The notes under the pieces were generated by a model. The model did not search any database. It saw only the letters and a list, made by a program, of their open reading frames with translations, and was not told the origin of the DNA. The translations under genes were made by a program, and so were the position numbers. Shown here piece after piece: positions 1 to 7,916 of a DNA stretch of 64,000 bases. The DNA lies in the NCBI RefSeq assembly GCF_018390695.1, contig NZ_JAHBGF010000028.1, positions 1 through 64,000 of the forward strand. Direction: 5' to 3'. Positions within the stretch are counted from its first letter, which is position 1. Every line of letters starts with the position of its first letter. The DNA is from Ancylobacter sonchi (GTDB lineage: Bacteria; Pseudomonadota; Alphaproteobacteria; Rhizobiales; Xanthobacteraceae).

Positions 1-351
1 GGCGCGGGGGGTTCGGACAGCCTGTACGGCCATGACGGCAGCGACCGGTTGTTCGGCGAGAACGGCAACGACTACATGACCGGCGGCAAGGGCACCGACG
101 CCTATTATGGCGGCGCCGGCTACGACTACGCGATCCTGGAGCAAGGTAGCGGGGTCGACTATTTCGTCGACTGGAACGTGACGCGCGACCGGGTAGTGTT
201 CGACAGCGACATCTTCACCTCGATCGGAGCGGTGCTGACGGCGGCGTTCCAGAACGGCACCGACGTGGTGATCTGGGACGGCCACGACGGCATCGTGCTA
301 CAGAACGCCAAGCTCGCCGACCTCACCCCGAGCAACTTCCTGTTCGTGTAG
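1..351 (+). CDS. RTX (hemolysin-type calcium-binding repeat) protein, C-terminal part
   Basis: The reading frame is open from base 1, so the gene starts outside the window and only about 116 C-terminal residues are visible. The first 40 residues carry glycine/aspartate nonapeptide repeats of the RTX type (for example GENGNDYMTGG and GGAGYDY), which form calcium-binding beta-rolls in proteins exported by type I secretion. The last 70 residues are an acidic, hydrophobic tail of the kind that carries the uncleaved type I secretion signal (ending NFLFV). The catalytic or adhesive part of the protein lies upstream and cannot be inferred. It is read toward the mobile element and probably marks host chromosome on the far side. 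Confidence 0.85.
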   Translation, partial: GAGGSDSLYGHDGSDRLFGENGNDYMTGGKGTDAYYGGAGYDYAILEQGSGVDYFVDWNVTRDRVVFDSDIFTSIGAVLTAAFQNGTDVVIWDGHDGIVLQNAKLADLTPSNFLFV

Positions 352-710
352 CCACGATCCGCGCTCCCGCCGACATTGTTGTCATCCCAAGGCAGCACCA
401 CGGAAAATTACATTCCAGAGTTGCGAAAGTTTAACTATTCGCGGAAACGGGGATGCCATATTGAAGCGCCGCCCCTCGTCGCCCCCGCCCCCAAGCAGGG
501 TGGCGCCCGGCAGGCCGAGCGCTCCCCGCAATGCGCTCGGCCACTTACATGTGGACGTGAGCTCACCTGCCAACGCGTCTCTAAGCAAGATCCGGTTGAT
601 CGCACAATACCCAACGCGGCATGCCGCTTAGGGTCTGACACTGCCATCAGCGGAACAAAATCGGAGCGCGATGGTTCGCCTAACAACGCCTTGATCGCAC
701 GAGATCGACC
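352..710. other. Gene-free stretch between RTX gene and element
   Basis: This stretch of about 360 bases contains no reading frame with a convincing start, ribosome binding site or family resemblance. An open frame at 376-762 has poor coding character and overlaps the next gene. The left border of the dusA-inserted element should lie here or beyond the window, but no clear copy of the dusA 5' end was found. Confidence 0.4.
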
Positions 711-1058
711 ATGTCCTTCACGAAGCACCTTTCGAAGTTCAGGATTTCCGCCGCGCTGCTGATCGCGGGGTTTATGGGCGCGCCGGACAGTCAGGCGTCG
801 GCGGACGATGGCTTGGTGGACTCAAGGAAGCTCGCCGCCATCCGCGAAAAGTGGCAGATGCCGCCGGAAGCACTAGCTGATCGACTGGGAGTGCCGTTCC
901 AGGTCTATATCGCTATGGAACAGGGAGCCCAGCCTATCGAGAGCAAGCACCTGCTTGCCCTCGAAGCGATCGGCATTGATCAGTGCCTGGTGAAGCAGGA
1001 CACCCGTATGCTGGTGCCCGAGGTTCGGCTGGCGCTCGATGAGGCGGTCGAGGCTTAG
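711..1058 (+). CDS. Small helix-turn-helix-like protein
   Basis: This 115-residue protein has an unusual layout. Residues 10-31 form a hydrophobic, signal-like stretch ending in QASA. Residues 38-85 resemble a Cro/CI-type helix-turn-helix (a pattern around LAAIREKWQMPPEALADRLG, then an acidic turn and an LLALEAI helix). A secreted DNA-binding domain makes little sense, so the real start may be a downstream GTG near residue 36, or the hydrophobic part may be an accident of an upstream fusion. The ribosome binding site at the ATG is weak. It is convergent with the minus-strand phage genes, 1 base from the end of the next gene. No function beyond probable regulation can be given. Confidence 0.5.
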   Translation: MSFTKHLSKFRISAALLIAGFMGAPDSQASADDGLVDSRKLAAIREKWQMPPEALADRLGVPFQVYIAMEQGAQPIESKHLLALEAIGIDQCLVKQDTRMLVPEVRLALDEAVEA

Positions 1059-1059
1059 C

Positions 1060-1713
1060 CTAGAGCCCCATCACGCGCCCCAACAGCCCGCGGCGCTGCA
1101 CTGCCTCCGGCACGACGCCGATAGGGCGCTGTTCGATGCGGTCGCGATACACCGACGTCAGCACCACGGGGCCGCCGATGAGGTGCCGATGGGCCTCGGC
1201 CACAAGGTTCCGCATCACGCCCATAATCCGCGGCAGGTCGCCCATGCGGATGGTGTCCGTATCCGCCGGCAAGTGCATCGCCTTGTAGGCTTCCGTGCTC
1301 GCTGGGCTGGCGTGGAAAGTACCGACATCGTGAGCGACCCACGGTTCCAACCCGGCATCCGATGCAGTGGCACAGACGATGATCCGCGGTGTTACATCGT
1401 CAAACCCGACCAACACGACCAGCTGCGAACCCCGCTCACCAGCCGCGGCACGGGCAGCCTGCACGGCACGCAGTGCGTCCGGCAGGGCTTTGACGGCGTC
1501 AGCAAAGTTGCCGGCGCGCATTGAAATCGCGGTGGCGAGTGCGCCAAGTGACTCACTCGTGCCCATCACGGCAAGCGCCGCCGAGAGCTCCGGCAGCGGG
1601 AAGGATTTCGCCAGAGAGAAACGCTGGCCGGTTGCGTCGACGCCGCGAGAGTCGGTTGCGATATGAACCGCGCGGGTCGGGTGGCTTTGGGTGAGAGCGA
1701 TGATGGCCGTCAT
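1060..1713 (-). CDS. Phage protein with Ntn-hydrolase-like N-terminus
   Basis: This 217-residue protein begins MTAIIALTQSHPTRAVHIATDSRG, a strand-turn-strand pattern (beta strand, ...TDSRG...) like that of proteasome/HslV-type Ntn-hydrolase folds. Proteins of this kind occur beside tail-tip genes in alphaproteobacterial prophages. The expected catalytic Thr, Ser or Cys after processing is not obvious, so enzymatic activity is not claimed. Its ATG overlaps the stop codon of the upstream gene by 4 bases (ATGA), so the two are translationally coupled. The Ntn comparison is a fold impression from the N-terminal 40 residues only. The rest, rich in Ala/Val and ending RRGLLGRVMGL, is unrecognised. 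Confidence 0.6.
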   Translation of the reverse strand: MTAIIALTQSHPTRAVHIATDSRGVDATGQRFSLAKSFPLPELSAALAVMGTSESLGALATAISMRAGNFADAVKALPDALRAVQAARAAAGERGSQLVVLVGFDDVTPRIIVCATASDAGLEPWVAHDVGTFHASPASTEAYKAMHLPADTDTIRMGDLPRIMGVMRNLVAEAHRHLIGGPVVLTSVYRDRIEQRPIGVVPEAVQRRGLLGRVMGL

Positions 1714-1901
1714 CGATCTTTCTCCGGACTCGGAATGAAGCTGGCGCCGATGGCGAGGCCGAGAGTCAAAATGCTCGAGGCAATTGCGGCAGTGCTGCCG
1801 GTGAGGCCAATCGAGGCGACCAGGATTGCCGAAATCGGCTCGGCCGAAGCCGGCGAAACGAAGAAGGCCGCCAAGATGGCGGCCGGAACTACGAATCTCA
1901 T
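1710..1901 (-). CDS. Small hydrophobic phage protein (tail-tip-like)
   Basis: The product is a 63-residue, very hydrophobic protein with a signal-peptide-like start (an AAILAAFFVSPASA stretch), then a second Ala/Ile/Gly-rich segment ending SFIPSPEKDR. It could be a two-segment membrane protein, or a remnant of the hydrophobic N-terminal region found in phage tail-tip proteins. It sits directly upstream of and overlaps the Ntn-like gene. A gene-free gap of about 130 bases separates it from the prohead protease, which is where capsid and tail genes would be expected in a complete phage. Confidence 0.55.
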   Translation of the reverse strand: MRFVVPAAILAAFFVSPASAEPISAILVASIGLTGSTAAIASSILTLGLAIGASFIPSPEKDR

Positions 1902-2028
1902 AGATTTCCCATAGAGTTATGCGTCACAGGGAGCGCTAGGGGTCATATTCTGAATTGCAGACGCGCGCGTTGTGGGACCCCGCTGATACGAGGATCAGAG
2001 GCGACTGGACTTCTGGCCCAGCCCCCGG

Positions 2029-2589
2029 TCACCCGATCCCACGCAGCCTCATGGCGGCTTCGGCCTTTCGACGCAGGCGCTCCGCCGACGCGGCAACATT
2101 GCGTTGCCCCCCGAGGTCTGCGCTGGTGCTTTCATATGCAGGCCAACCCACAAGCGACATCTCGATGAGGTCGACATCTGTGATGGTCCTGACGGGGAAT
2201 CCAGAGGCGTCGGTGTCCCAGTCCTCCTCCACCACTCGAAAGCCGATGGAGCAGCCCCTGATGTCCCGGCGCGTTACGGTACCGATCGCCGTCTGCCCGT
2301 CTGGAGTGCTGGGGTCGGCTTCGAGCTCGAAGCGCAGCCCCCTCTCATCCTCGCGTAACTGCAATGTCCCTGCGGACACGCGCGCCAAGATCCTGCCGGC
2401 GTCGTGGTGAAGCAGGGCGAGCACGTCGGGGCTCTCTACAAGGCTGCGTCGAAAGCAGCCCGGCCTAAGTATCTCCCGGAAAGCGCCGCCGATCACAGCC
2501 GGGCTGTTGAACCGCGCGGCATAGCCGCTGATCGAAGTGCCTCGGGTCTCCGGGGCTGCCTCGGTACGGCGCTCCTGCTCATTTCCCAC
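2029..2589 (-). CDS. HK97-family prohead protease
   Basis: This 186-residue serine protease belongs to the family that trims the scaffold and capsid of HK97-like phages during head maturation. Three expected features are visible: the histidine motif ALLHHD (His61/62), the nucleophile motif GCSIGF (Ser114), and the acidic residue in DLIEMSLVGWPA (Glu143). Length is typical. It starts at GTG with an AAGG-type ribosome binding site 7 bases upstream and overlaps the preceding small gene by 11 bases. In phages it lies between portal and major capsid; here neither is present. It is therefore either a relic, or a protease acting on a helper phage's capsid (inference). Confidence 0.9.
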   Translation of the reverse strand: MGNEQERRTEAAPETRGTSISGYAARFNSPAVIGGAFREILRPGCFRRSLVESPDVLALLHHDAGRILARVSAGTLQLREDERGLRFELEADPSTPDGQTAIGTVTRRDIRGCSIGFRVVEEDWDTDASGFPVRTITDVDLIEMSLVGWPAYESTSADLGGQRNVAASAERLRRKAEAAMRLRGIG

Positions 2590-2764
2590 TGCGCACCTTC
2601 CGCTCCGCGGCTTCCAGACGTGCGAGGCGAGTGGCCATCCCGCCGCTGCGCAAAGTCAGAGCGATAGCCATCGGATCTCTATCAGTGCCTGTGAAAGTCT
2701 TGCCGCGCACAGTGATCTTCCGCGGCTTCTTGGCCGGCTTCGCGTCGGCGCGTTCAGTTGCCAT
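2579..2764 (-). CDS. Small basic hypothetical protein
   Basis: This 61-residue, strongly basic protein opens with a Lys/Ala/Pro-rich stretch (ADAKPAKKPRK), then a short TVRGKTFTGTD strand and an arginine/alanine helix (MATRLARLEAAERKVRSGK). It overlaps the genes on both sides by 11 bases, which supports expression as part of one transcript with the prohead protease. No family is recognised. The helix could be a small scaffold-like or DNA-binding segment, but this is only a guess. Confidence 0.55.
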   Translation of the reverse strand: MATERADAKPAKKPRKITVRGKTFTGTDRDPMAIALTLRSGGMATRLARLEAAERKVRSGK

Positions 2765-3338
2765 AGTAACCGGCCTCCCGCGCGTTCTTCAAAAAGACCT
2801 CGATATGACCACCATCAAACGCATTGCCCATCCAGCCGAGATTCATCGGGCGAAGCGTCGACCAGGCGATGTCTTCAACTTCGAGTTGGCTTCGCAATTC
2901 GTCGTAAGATTTTCGCTCGGCATCGAGGGCTTGCATGGCCCGGCACAAAGCCGCAACGCGACGACCGTATTCGGGCCGCACCTCGTCGCACACAAGGCGG
3001 CTTGCGCGCCCGCGCGCCTCCCGCAGGCGCTGGTCCAGGACGGTGAGGGCCGCGGTCACGTCCCGGTCAAGCTGAGAAAGCTCCGAGAGTCGACCGTGGA
3101 CGCTGGTCTGCGCGACAGTATCTTCACCTAGCAGGCTTGCGACGCCTGCGCGGTAGGCAGGCACCGGGGCGGTGGCGAGACCTTGCTCGAGCTTACGGCG
3201 CTCGCGGATGGTGGCGGTCTGCTTATCCAGCAACTCGGCGCGCTTGGCGATCAGCGCCGCATATTCCGGCACGGTGGTCAGCGGCGGCACGCGGTAAGAT
3301 TCGGCCGCCACCGCCTTGTTCTTTGACAAGAGGCCCAT
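2754..3338 (-). CDS. Hypothetical coiled-coil phage protein
   Basis: This 194-residue protein is charged and helical from about residue 25 to 165, with heptad-like stretches (AALIAKRAELLDKQTATI and LDQRLREARGRASR), and probably forms a coiled coil. The C-terminal 30 residues are glycine/asparagine-rich and likely globular. The ATG has a good GGAGG ribosome binding site 5 bases upstream and follows the stop of the previous gene without a gap. It lies in the head region of the element, where a scaffold or head-completion protein would be expected, but no family was recognised. Confidence 0.6.
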   Translation of the reverse strand: MGLLSKNKAVAAESYRVPPLTTVPEYAALIAKRAELLDKQTATIRERRKLEQGLATAPVPAYRAGVASLLGEDTVAQTSVHGRLSELSQLDRDVTAALTVLDQRLREARGRASRLVCDEVRPEYGRRVAALCRAMQALDAERKSYDELRSQLEVEDIAWSTLRPMNLGWMGNAFDGGHIEVFLKNAREAGYYGN

Positions 3339-3761
3339 TCAGCCCTCCATAATTTTCGAGGAGATGCGGACAGTCGTGTCCCAGATCACAGCAGGCGCGA
3401 TCACAGTGACAGCGGCAGCGACGTGCGGGTGCAGGTCCGCCCACGTGCCGGCGTGAAGCTCGAAACGCCTTGGCCCCAGACACCGCGACAGTACGAGCCC
3501 GCCAGGATCGGGTTCGACACCGGCCAGGGTCGCGGCGGCAGCATTGGCCGATTTCACCGGCCAACCGGCCGCGGTCAGCGCATAGGCGATGCCGAGCAAG
3601 TAGGCGTCACTTATCGAAAGCAGGATTCGCCCGTTGGTCTTCTCGCCTACATAGTCGGAGGCGCCGCGGGCAAGGCGCGAGCGTAGGTCGTGTTCGGAAA
3701 CACCAAGCAGTTCAGCGACTTCGCAGACGGTCATGGTCGGATCGTGATGGTGGGGAAGCAT
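3339..3761 (-). CDS. Helix-turn-helix (excisionase/MerR-like) hypothetical protein
   Basis: In this 140-residue protein, residues 10-35 (MTVCEVAELLGVSEHDLRSR) match the N-terminal helix-turn-helix of excisionase or MerR-fold proteins, in which an AELLGVS turn places the recognition helix. The C-terminal half is hydrophobic and not recognised. It could be a regulator or a small terminase-like DNA-binding subunit. An AAGGG ribosome binding site lies 7 bases before the ATG. It is the first gene after the terminator at 3806-3821, so it probably starts a separate transcript running through the prohead protease. Confidence 0.6.
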   Translation of the reverse strand: MLPHHHDPTMTVCEVAELLGVSEHDLRSRLARGASDYVGEKTNGRILLSISDAYLLGIAYALTAAGWPVKSANAAAATLAGVEPDPGGLVLSRCLGPRRFELHAGTWADLHPHVAAAVTVIAPAVIWDTTVRISSKIMEG

Positions 3762-3805
3762 GGTTTGGCCCTTGGCTCATGCCAATAGTGAAATGAAAAG
3801 AAAAA

Positions 3806-3821
3806 CCCCGCCGAAGCGGGG
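3806..3821 (-). terminator. Intrinsic terminator after the 3890-4795 gene
   Basis: CCCCGC and GCGGGG pair around a four-base loop. Read on the minus strand the hairpin is followed by TTTTTCTTTTC. It lies 70 bases after the stop of the upstream minus-strand gene. Confidence 0.8.
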
Positions 3822-3889
3822 CTTAATCATTGGGGTTGAAGAGCTCGCCAACCCTTCATTATTATTCCGCGCGAGGCGACGGAAAGGGA

Positions 3890-4795
3890 CTACGCCGCCT
3901 GCAGCAACTCCTGAAGGCGGGCCACAGCGTCCCGTAGCATTCTCTTCCCGCGACGCTGGGCGGTCTTTCCGCCACGCCCGAACAACCTTCCGATTTCCGC
4001 GAAGTTCTGCGCCTCAAGAGCAGCGTCGAGCACCGCGACGTCGTCGGCACTCAGCCGCTGCCGCACCCGGCACGCCAGGCGACCCGCATCTATGCGCTCG
4101 TCCACGCTGGGCGGCGGCACCATCGCCTGCGGATCCACGGCACCGCCTGCGGAGCCTCGCCAGGCGGCGAGGCGATCACGAACCGGGAACTCGCCGCAGT
4201 GCGTGAGCGCGCCGCGGGGGATGCGGATCTCGCCGCGCCTCGGACGGTCGAGCTCGTCGAGGATCAGGGCAGTCTCATAAGTCTCGCCGCCTGCGAACCG
4301 GAGCGCGCCCAGCCGGGCCAGCGGGGCGCAGGGAGCGCCCCCGACAATCGCTGGCGCTGCACCAGGGTGAACGTCCATATCGCCGCCCACAGGTACTGCC
4401 GGCCCGCCGTATTCCGAATAGGCCACCTCGACGTCGCCCATGGCCCTCATGATTTCCTCGGGGCGCGGGCGCATCTCGAGCTCGGAGTCGACAGAGGGAG
4501 GCGGAGGGGCTTCCGTCCATTCATCCTCGTAGCAATCGAACGGCTCATCCGCGGCGTTGTCGTTGGCTGCGGCGAGCATCCAGTTGGTTGTCAGAGGTTC
4601 GACTGGCTGGCACAGGCCCCGCCAGGTGCGCAGCGCGGGCGCAATGCCGGCAAGGTCAGCGTGGCGCCCCTTGCCCGGCCGGTCGCGAGGTAGGATGTCG
4701 CTGTCATTCACCGGGGCGCGCATGGCCCAGCTGGCCAGGACGGCACGGTGTTGCTCAGGCGAACGGACGGTCGCGCCGTCCATGTGGAAGGTCAT
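3890..4795 (-). CDS. Hypothetical protein with C-terminal sigma-like helix-turn-helix
   Basis: This is a 301-residue protein. The start at 4795 (MTFHMDGATVRS) is chosen because AGGAG lies 7 bases upstream; a longer frame to 4909 has no such site. The middle is acidic and proline-rich without recognised domains. The last 65 residues (LSADDVAVLDAALEAQNFAEIG followed by an arginine-rich helix) resemble sigma region 4 or a phage late regulator helix-turn-helix, as in Q-like antiterminators. It is divergent from the small gene at 5289 and the first gene left of the regulatory stretch, a position that fits a late-gene activator (inference). Confidence 0.65.
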   Translation of the reverse strand: MTFHMDGATVRSPEQHRAVLASWAMRAPVNDSDILPRDRPGKGRHADLAGIAPALRTWRGLCQPVEPLTTNWMLAAANDNAADEPFDCYEDEWTEAPPPPSVDSELEMRPRPEEIMRAMGDVEVAYSEYGGPAVPVGGDMDVHPGAAPAIVGGAPCAPLARLGALRFAGGETYETALILDELDRPRRGEIRIPRGALTHCGEFPVRDRLAAWRGSAGGAVDPQAMVPPPSVDERIDAGRLACRVRQRLSADDVAVLDAALEAQNFAEIGRLFGRGGKTAQRRGKRMLRDAVARLQELLQAA

Positions 4796-5288
4796 CGGCG
4801 AGCTCCTGATAATGGTGGGGGCGGCCCGTCTCCGCGGGCTCGCAAGTAATATAGCGCTGCGCGCCGCCTCCCGCCCGCGCCCTCGCGCGAGAACGTCTGC
4901 GCAATGCACAGGGGGGCTGGGTCAGAAGTCAGGGCCGTGCGGACCCCGCACCGGCGCCGTCCAGCAAGACGCGAAGCCGCGAATATTCAGGATGTGTACA
5001 GGGGTATTCAGGCACCTTAAAAAATAACTCGAAAACTCGCGGGATCGCGCATGAAGGGACACCGCCGGTCCGAGGTTTTCGTCGCTCCAGACCTTCGGAT
5101 ACCCCCCACCCCACAAATGGCCCCTGACGGGCCGCTCCCGTTCCGTGATGTTTCGCCCGCCACCTCGATATCGCCGCCAGCGGGCATCTCTGGCCTCGCA
5201 CGCGCGCTTGCGCGCGTGAGTCAGCGTTTTTCTGTATTGGCGTTAGCTGTCGACGACAGCGCCGGTACTTAGACGAGACGGTCGTGGA
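4796..5288. other. Divergent regulatory stretch without genes
   Basis: About 490 bases separate two divergent genes. It contains a GC hairpin with 9-base arms (CACGCGCGC at 5199-5207 and GCGCGCGTG at 5210-5218) followed by a T-rich run, and a perfect palindrome at 5246-5260. Small open frames here (for example 5051-5272) lack coding character. Confidence 0.5.
5246..5260. promoter_or_regulatory. Perfect 15-base palindrome, candidate operator
   Basis: GCTGTCG and CGACAGC flank a single A. It lies about 30 bases upstream of the start of the small plus-strand gene and within the divergent control region, a suitable place for an element-encoded repressor. No binding protein is identified. Confidence 0.4.
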
Positions 5289-5540
5289 GTGTTGAGTACC
5301 CCCATGGCCTCCCGCCGACTGGCCGATGAATATGATGCGGCTCAAGCGAGGGGGGAGGTCCGTCGACCGAACAACGAAAAAACCACTTCTGGATTGGAAG
5401 CGGTTTCAGTTACCGACATCGGCCTCACGCACAAGCAGATCCACGAAGCCCGCCAGATACGGGATGCTGAGGTGGCAAGCCCTAGTGTTGTTAGGCGGAC
5501 ACTGGACGCGCTGATTGAGGCTAGCGAGGAGCCGGCATGA
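5289..5540 (+). CDS. Small phage replication-associated protein (ParB-like fragment family)
   Basis: This 83-residue protein contains the pattern RLADEYDAAQARGEVRR, then DIGLTHKQIHEARQIRDAE and PSVVRRTLD. That pattern recurs in proteins of alphaproteobacterial phages and plasmids, often next to replication genes and sometimes described as ParB-like. It starts at GTG with a nearby GGAG; the in-frame ATG at 5304 is an alternative. It is the only plus-strand gene in the middle of the element and ends just before the iteron-like cluster and the helicase stop. A role in recognising that DNA is possible but unproven. Confidence 0.65.
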   Translation: MLSTPMASRRLADEYDAAQARGEVRRPNNEKTTSGLEAVSVTDIGLTHKQIHEARQIRDAEVASPSVVRRTLDALIEASEEPA

Positions 5541-5582
5541 TTGCTCCTGCCCGGCAGTAAACAATCGGCGGTGCTCCACCAA

Positions 5583-5717
5583 TGCGCCACCAGCGCAATT
5601 GGTGGATGGCGCTTGCGCCACCACCGATTTTTACTAAGGGCAATTTGGTGGTGGCGCAGCCGAAATTCTGAATCTCGTTGCGCCACCAATGCGCCACCAA
5701 ATTTCGGTGGTGGCGCA
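5583..5717. repeat. Iteron-like cluster: six copies of TGCGCCACCA in both orientations
   Basis: TGCGCCACCA occurs at 5583-5592, 5614-5623, 5679-5688 and 5690-5699, and its inverse TGGTGGCGCA at 5649-5658 and 5708-5717. Two hairpins result: 12-base perfect arms at 5614-5625 and 5647-5658 around a 21-base AT-rich spacer, and 10-base arms at 5690-5699 and 5708-5717. The cluster lies between the small ParB-like gene and the 3' end of the helicase-primase genes, like iterons of P4-type satellites and plasmids. A transcription terminator role for the hairpins is an alternative. Confidence 0.7.
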
Positions 5718-5721
5718 GCCC

Positions 5722-6984
5722 TTAGGCGGCCCGGCCCGGACGGTTTGCCTCGACGACCCTCACGCCCTTACGGGGCTTGCGTTCGGCATCGTCGTGATAC
5801 TCGACCTCCTCAATGACGCCGTTAGACCTCCACGCCTTGAGGATCGATGCCGCCTGCTCTGGCACGACATCGGTGTGGCGGATGACGACGTGACCCGCCC
5901 AGCGCGGTCCCCTCTTGGAGTCAGTGTAGGCATAAAGAGAACCGGTTTGCTTTCCGTCCTCGTCCACCAGGCCCTTCGCGAGTTCATCAAGGATGGTGTT
6001 GGCTATCGGTATTGTGATGGCGTCCATGGCATTCGGCGGAACCCAAGGATGAAGCACGCCGACATCGTCACCATGCTGCTCCGGCGTGCCGTTGGCGAGG
6101 CGAATAGTCTCCTTTCGAAACCACTTCGCGGCCCCCGTCGTGAGCGTCAGGTTCGCCTTCGCGTCGTCGAACCGCACGAACATATGACGCTCCGTTTCGG
6201 GCACCCCCAATACCTTCGCATCGACGTCCGACATGCTGAACAGCGTGACCACGGTGCGCGCCACGCCCACCAAGGCGCTGCCGCCGCGGGCGGCGTTCAT
6301 GTCGCCTGGTGCCGCGGATAGAGCCTTCGATACGTGGTGCACCAAGAGCACGGCGGCATTGGCCTGGCGTGCAACATCGCGCCAGATCGCGGCTGCCCAC
6401 TTCACCTCGGAGTTGGAGTTCTCGTCTCCCTCAAACGTCTCAGCGAAGGGGTCGACCACCAGCACGTCAATCCCGTTTGATTTCATCGTGGCGATCAACG
6501 TATCCGCCAACGGCAGGCGAGTGACCGTCTTCGTCTTGGGATCGGTTTGGGCGACGACGATGCTCGACGGATCTTCCGCCAGAAACAGGCGATCGGCCAG
6601 CGCGCGGCGATCAAGCTTCATTGCCCTCAGGGCGGCGGCCAGGCGCCGCTGCATTTCGTCGACGTCATCCTCGCTGTTCACCCACATGACATTGTAGGAG
6701 CCCCTTGGACGCAGCCCGCCCCACGGTTCGCCGTCGGCCATGACAAGGCCGGCCTGCAGGGTCAGCAGGGACTTGCCAGCACCCGGTGGCGCCACCAGTA
6801 CCGACAGGTGTCGGCGGATGAGCAGGCCGGGAACGATCCACTGTCGGACGGGGATTGAGGCCTCTTCGAAATCGAGGGCGCGCACCAGCTTCAGCTTGCC
6901 GGCAGTGTTATCGTTTGCAGCCTTCAGGGGCTGGAATGCCTCGCCCGGTTCGCTCTTGGACGTCAAAACATTGAGCCTTACCAT
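5722..6984 (-). CDS. RepA-type hexameric DNA helicase (AAA_25 family)
   Basis: This 420-residue ATPase has a Walker A motif APPGAGKS at residues 65-72 and a Walker B motif IDVLVVDPF at 172-180, followed by a sensor-like LLVHHVSK stretch. This is the RecA-fold layout of plasmid RepA-type replicative helicases. The C-terminal 110 residues are variable and look like a winged-helix DNA-binding domain (VVPEQAASILKAWRSNGVI). The start at 6984 overlaps the primase stop as TGATG, so translation is coupled; a longer open frame upstream is only the primase read in another frame. With the primase it forms a self-contained replication module beside the iteron-like repeats. Confidence 0.85.
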   Translation of the reverse strand: MVRLNVLTSKSEPGEAFQPLKAANDNTAGKLKLVRALDFEEASIPVRQWIVPGLLIRRHLSVLVAPPGAGKSLLTLQAGLVMADGEPWGGLRPRGSYNVMWVNSEDDVDEMQRRLAAALRAMKLDRRALADRLFLAEDPSSIVVAQTDPKTKTVTRLPLADTLIATMKSNGIDVLVVDPFAETFEGDENSNSEVKWAAAIWRDVARQANAAVLLVHHVSKALSAAPGDMNAARGGSALVGVARTVVTLFSMSDVDAKVLGVPETERHMFVRFDDAKANLTLTTGAAKWFRKETIRLANGTPEQHGDDVGVLHPWVPPNAMDAITIPIANTILDELAKGLVDEDGKQTGSLYAYTDSKRGPRWAGHVVIRHTDVVPEQAASILKAWRSNGVIEEVEYHDDAERKPRKGVRVVEANRPGRAA

Positions 6985-7916
6985 CAAGCCGCCTCCGCCA
7001 GATCGGCCATATCGGCACCCGCGCAAGCCGGTGTGACGATGGTCACCTCCGCTCCCGCGCTGTGCCAGCGCGCACCGCAGTCGTTTGCAGCGGCCAAGCC
7101 GGCGGCATCGTGATCCGCGAAGATCGTCAACGCCTCGATGCCGCCCAGCACTGGAAATGCTGAGAGGTTGTTCGCCACGAGACAGGCCCATACTGGCCGG
7201 AAGGGCGCCGCTAGGGCAGTTTCTATTCCTTCGGCGATGGCGAGCCCTGTGGTGACGGAGTCGTCCGACGAAAGCCTCACCACGCCGGTGGACGGATAGC
7301 CCTTCATGAATAGGCGATCGAGCTTGCGAGCCTGTTCGTCCAGGTAGGTGAACTGAATCGTATGGGCGTCGCCCGTCGCGGGGTCCGTCACCAGCGCGGC
7401 CATTGCCTGATCGCGCGGGTAGTAGCGCAGAGCGTCGCCGTCGTAGGAGAGCCCCCGGCTGGCCAGATATGCCTCTGCCAATGTCCCGGTGATGGGGATG
7501 CATTGCGCCCAGCGGCGAAGTACGGCCTCGCCCATCGATCGAGGCGAACGGACGATCGACAGCGGCGGTGGCGGTGCGGGGCGATCTGCCGCCGCCACGG
7601 TGCCGCCCAGGGCATCGGAAAGCCAGTCCTTCGCGGACCGTGGGTCAAGGCCGAGGCAGGCGACGACGATATCGATAGGGCTATAGCTCTGTCCCTCCGC
7701 ATGGTCGCGGATGCCGCGGTTGCTGAAGGACAGTGCGCGCGGACGCTTTGCATTGGGCAGGCCCGCGCGACGAGAAGACCGGAAGCCTGCGACGGCGCTG
7801 TAACCGGACTGGGTGCGCTTGAGACGGGGAAGGCCGAGGGCGGGCACCCAAGCGGCAAGGTCGGACAAGGCGGCGTCTTTGATGGCACGGTAGGAATTAC
7901 GCTGCGTCTGCGTCAC
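6984..7916 (-). CDS. Toprim-domain primase
   Basis: This 310-residue protein has a C-terminal Toprim fold: the glutamate motif LAIAEGIETALA at about residues 220-231 and the DxD-type motif LTIFADHDAAG at about 257-267. The N-terminal half resembles the accessory domain of phage and plasmid primases, but the usual zinc-finger cysteines are missing, so primer synthesis is inferred from the family. GTG at 7916 is chosen because GGAGG lies 8 bases upstream; the ATG at 7922 would leave a gap of only 2 bases. It is coupled to the helicase downstream and overlapped by the SpoVG-like gene upstream. Confidence 0.8.
   Translation of the reverse strand: MTQTQRNSYRAIKDAALSDLAAWVPALGLPRLKRTQSGYSAVAGFRSSRRAGLPNAKRPRALSFSNRGIRDHAEGQSYSPIDIVVACLGLDPRSAKDWLSDALGGTVAAADRPAPPPPLSIVRSPRSMGEAVLRRWAQCIPITGTLAEAYLASRGLSYDGDALRYYPRDQAMAALVTDPATGDAHTIQFTYLDEQARKLDRLFMKGYPSTGVVRLSSDDSVTTGLAIAEGIETALAAPFRPVWACLVANNLSAFPVLGGIEALTIFADHDAAGLAAANDCGARWHSAGAEVTIVTPACAGADMADLAEAA

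Noticed and set aside
500-508. GTGGCGCCC identical to dusA codons at 11160-11168, possible second attachment core
   Set aside because: Nine GC-rich bases are expected by chance here, and flanking bases do not match.
376-762. 128-residue open frame
   Set aside because: No ribosome binding site, poor third-position GC, and it overlaps the start of the 711 gene.
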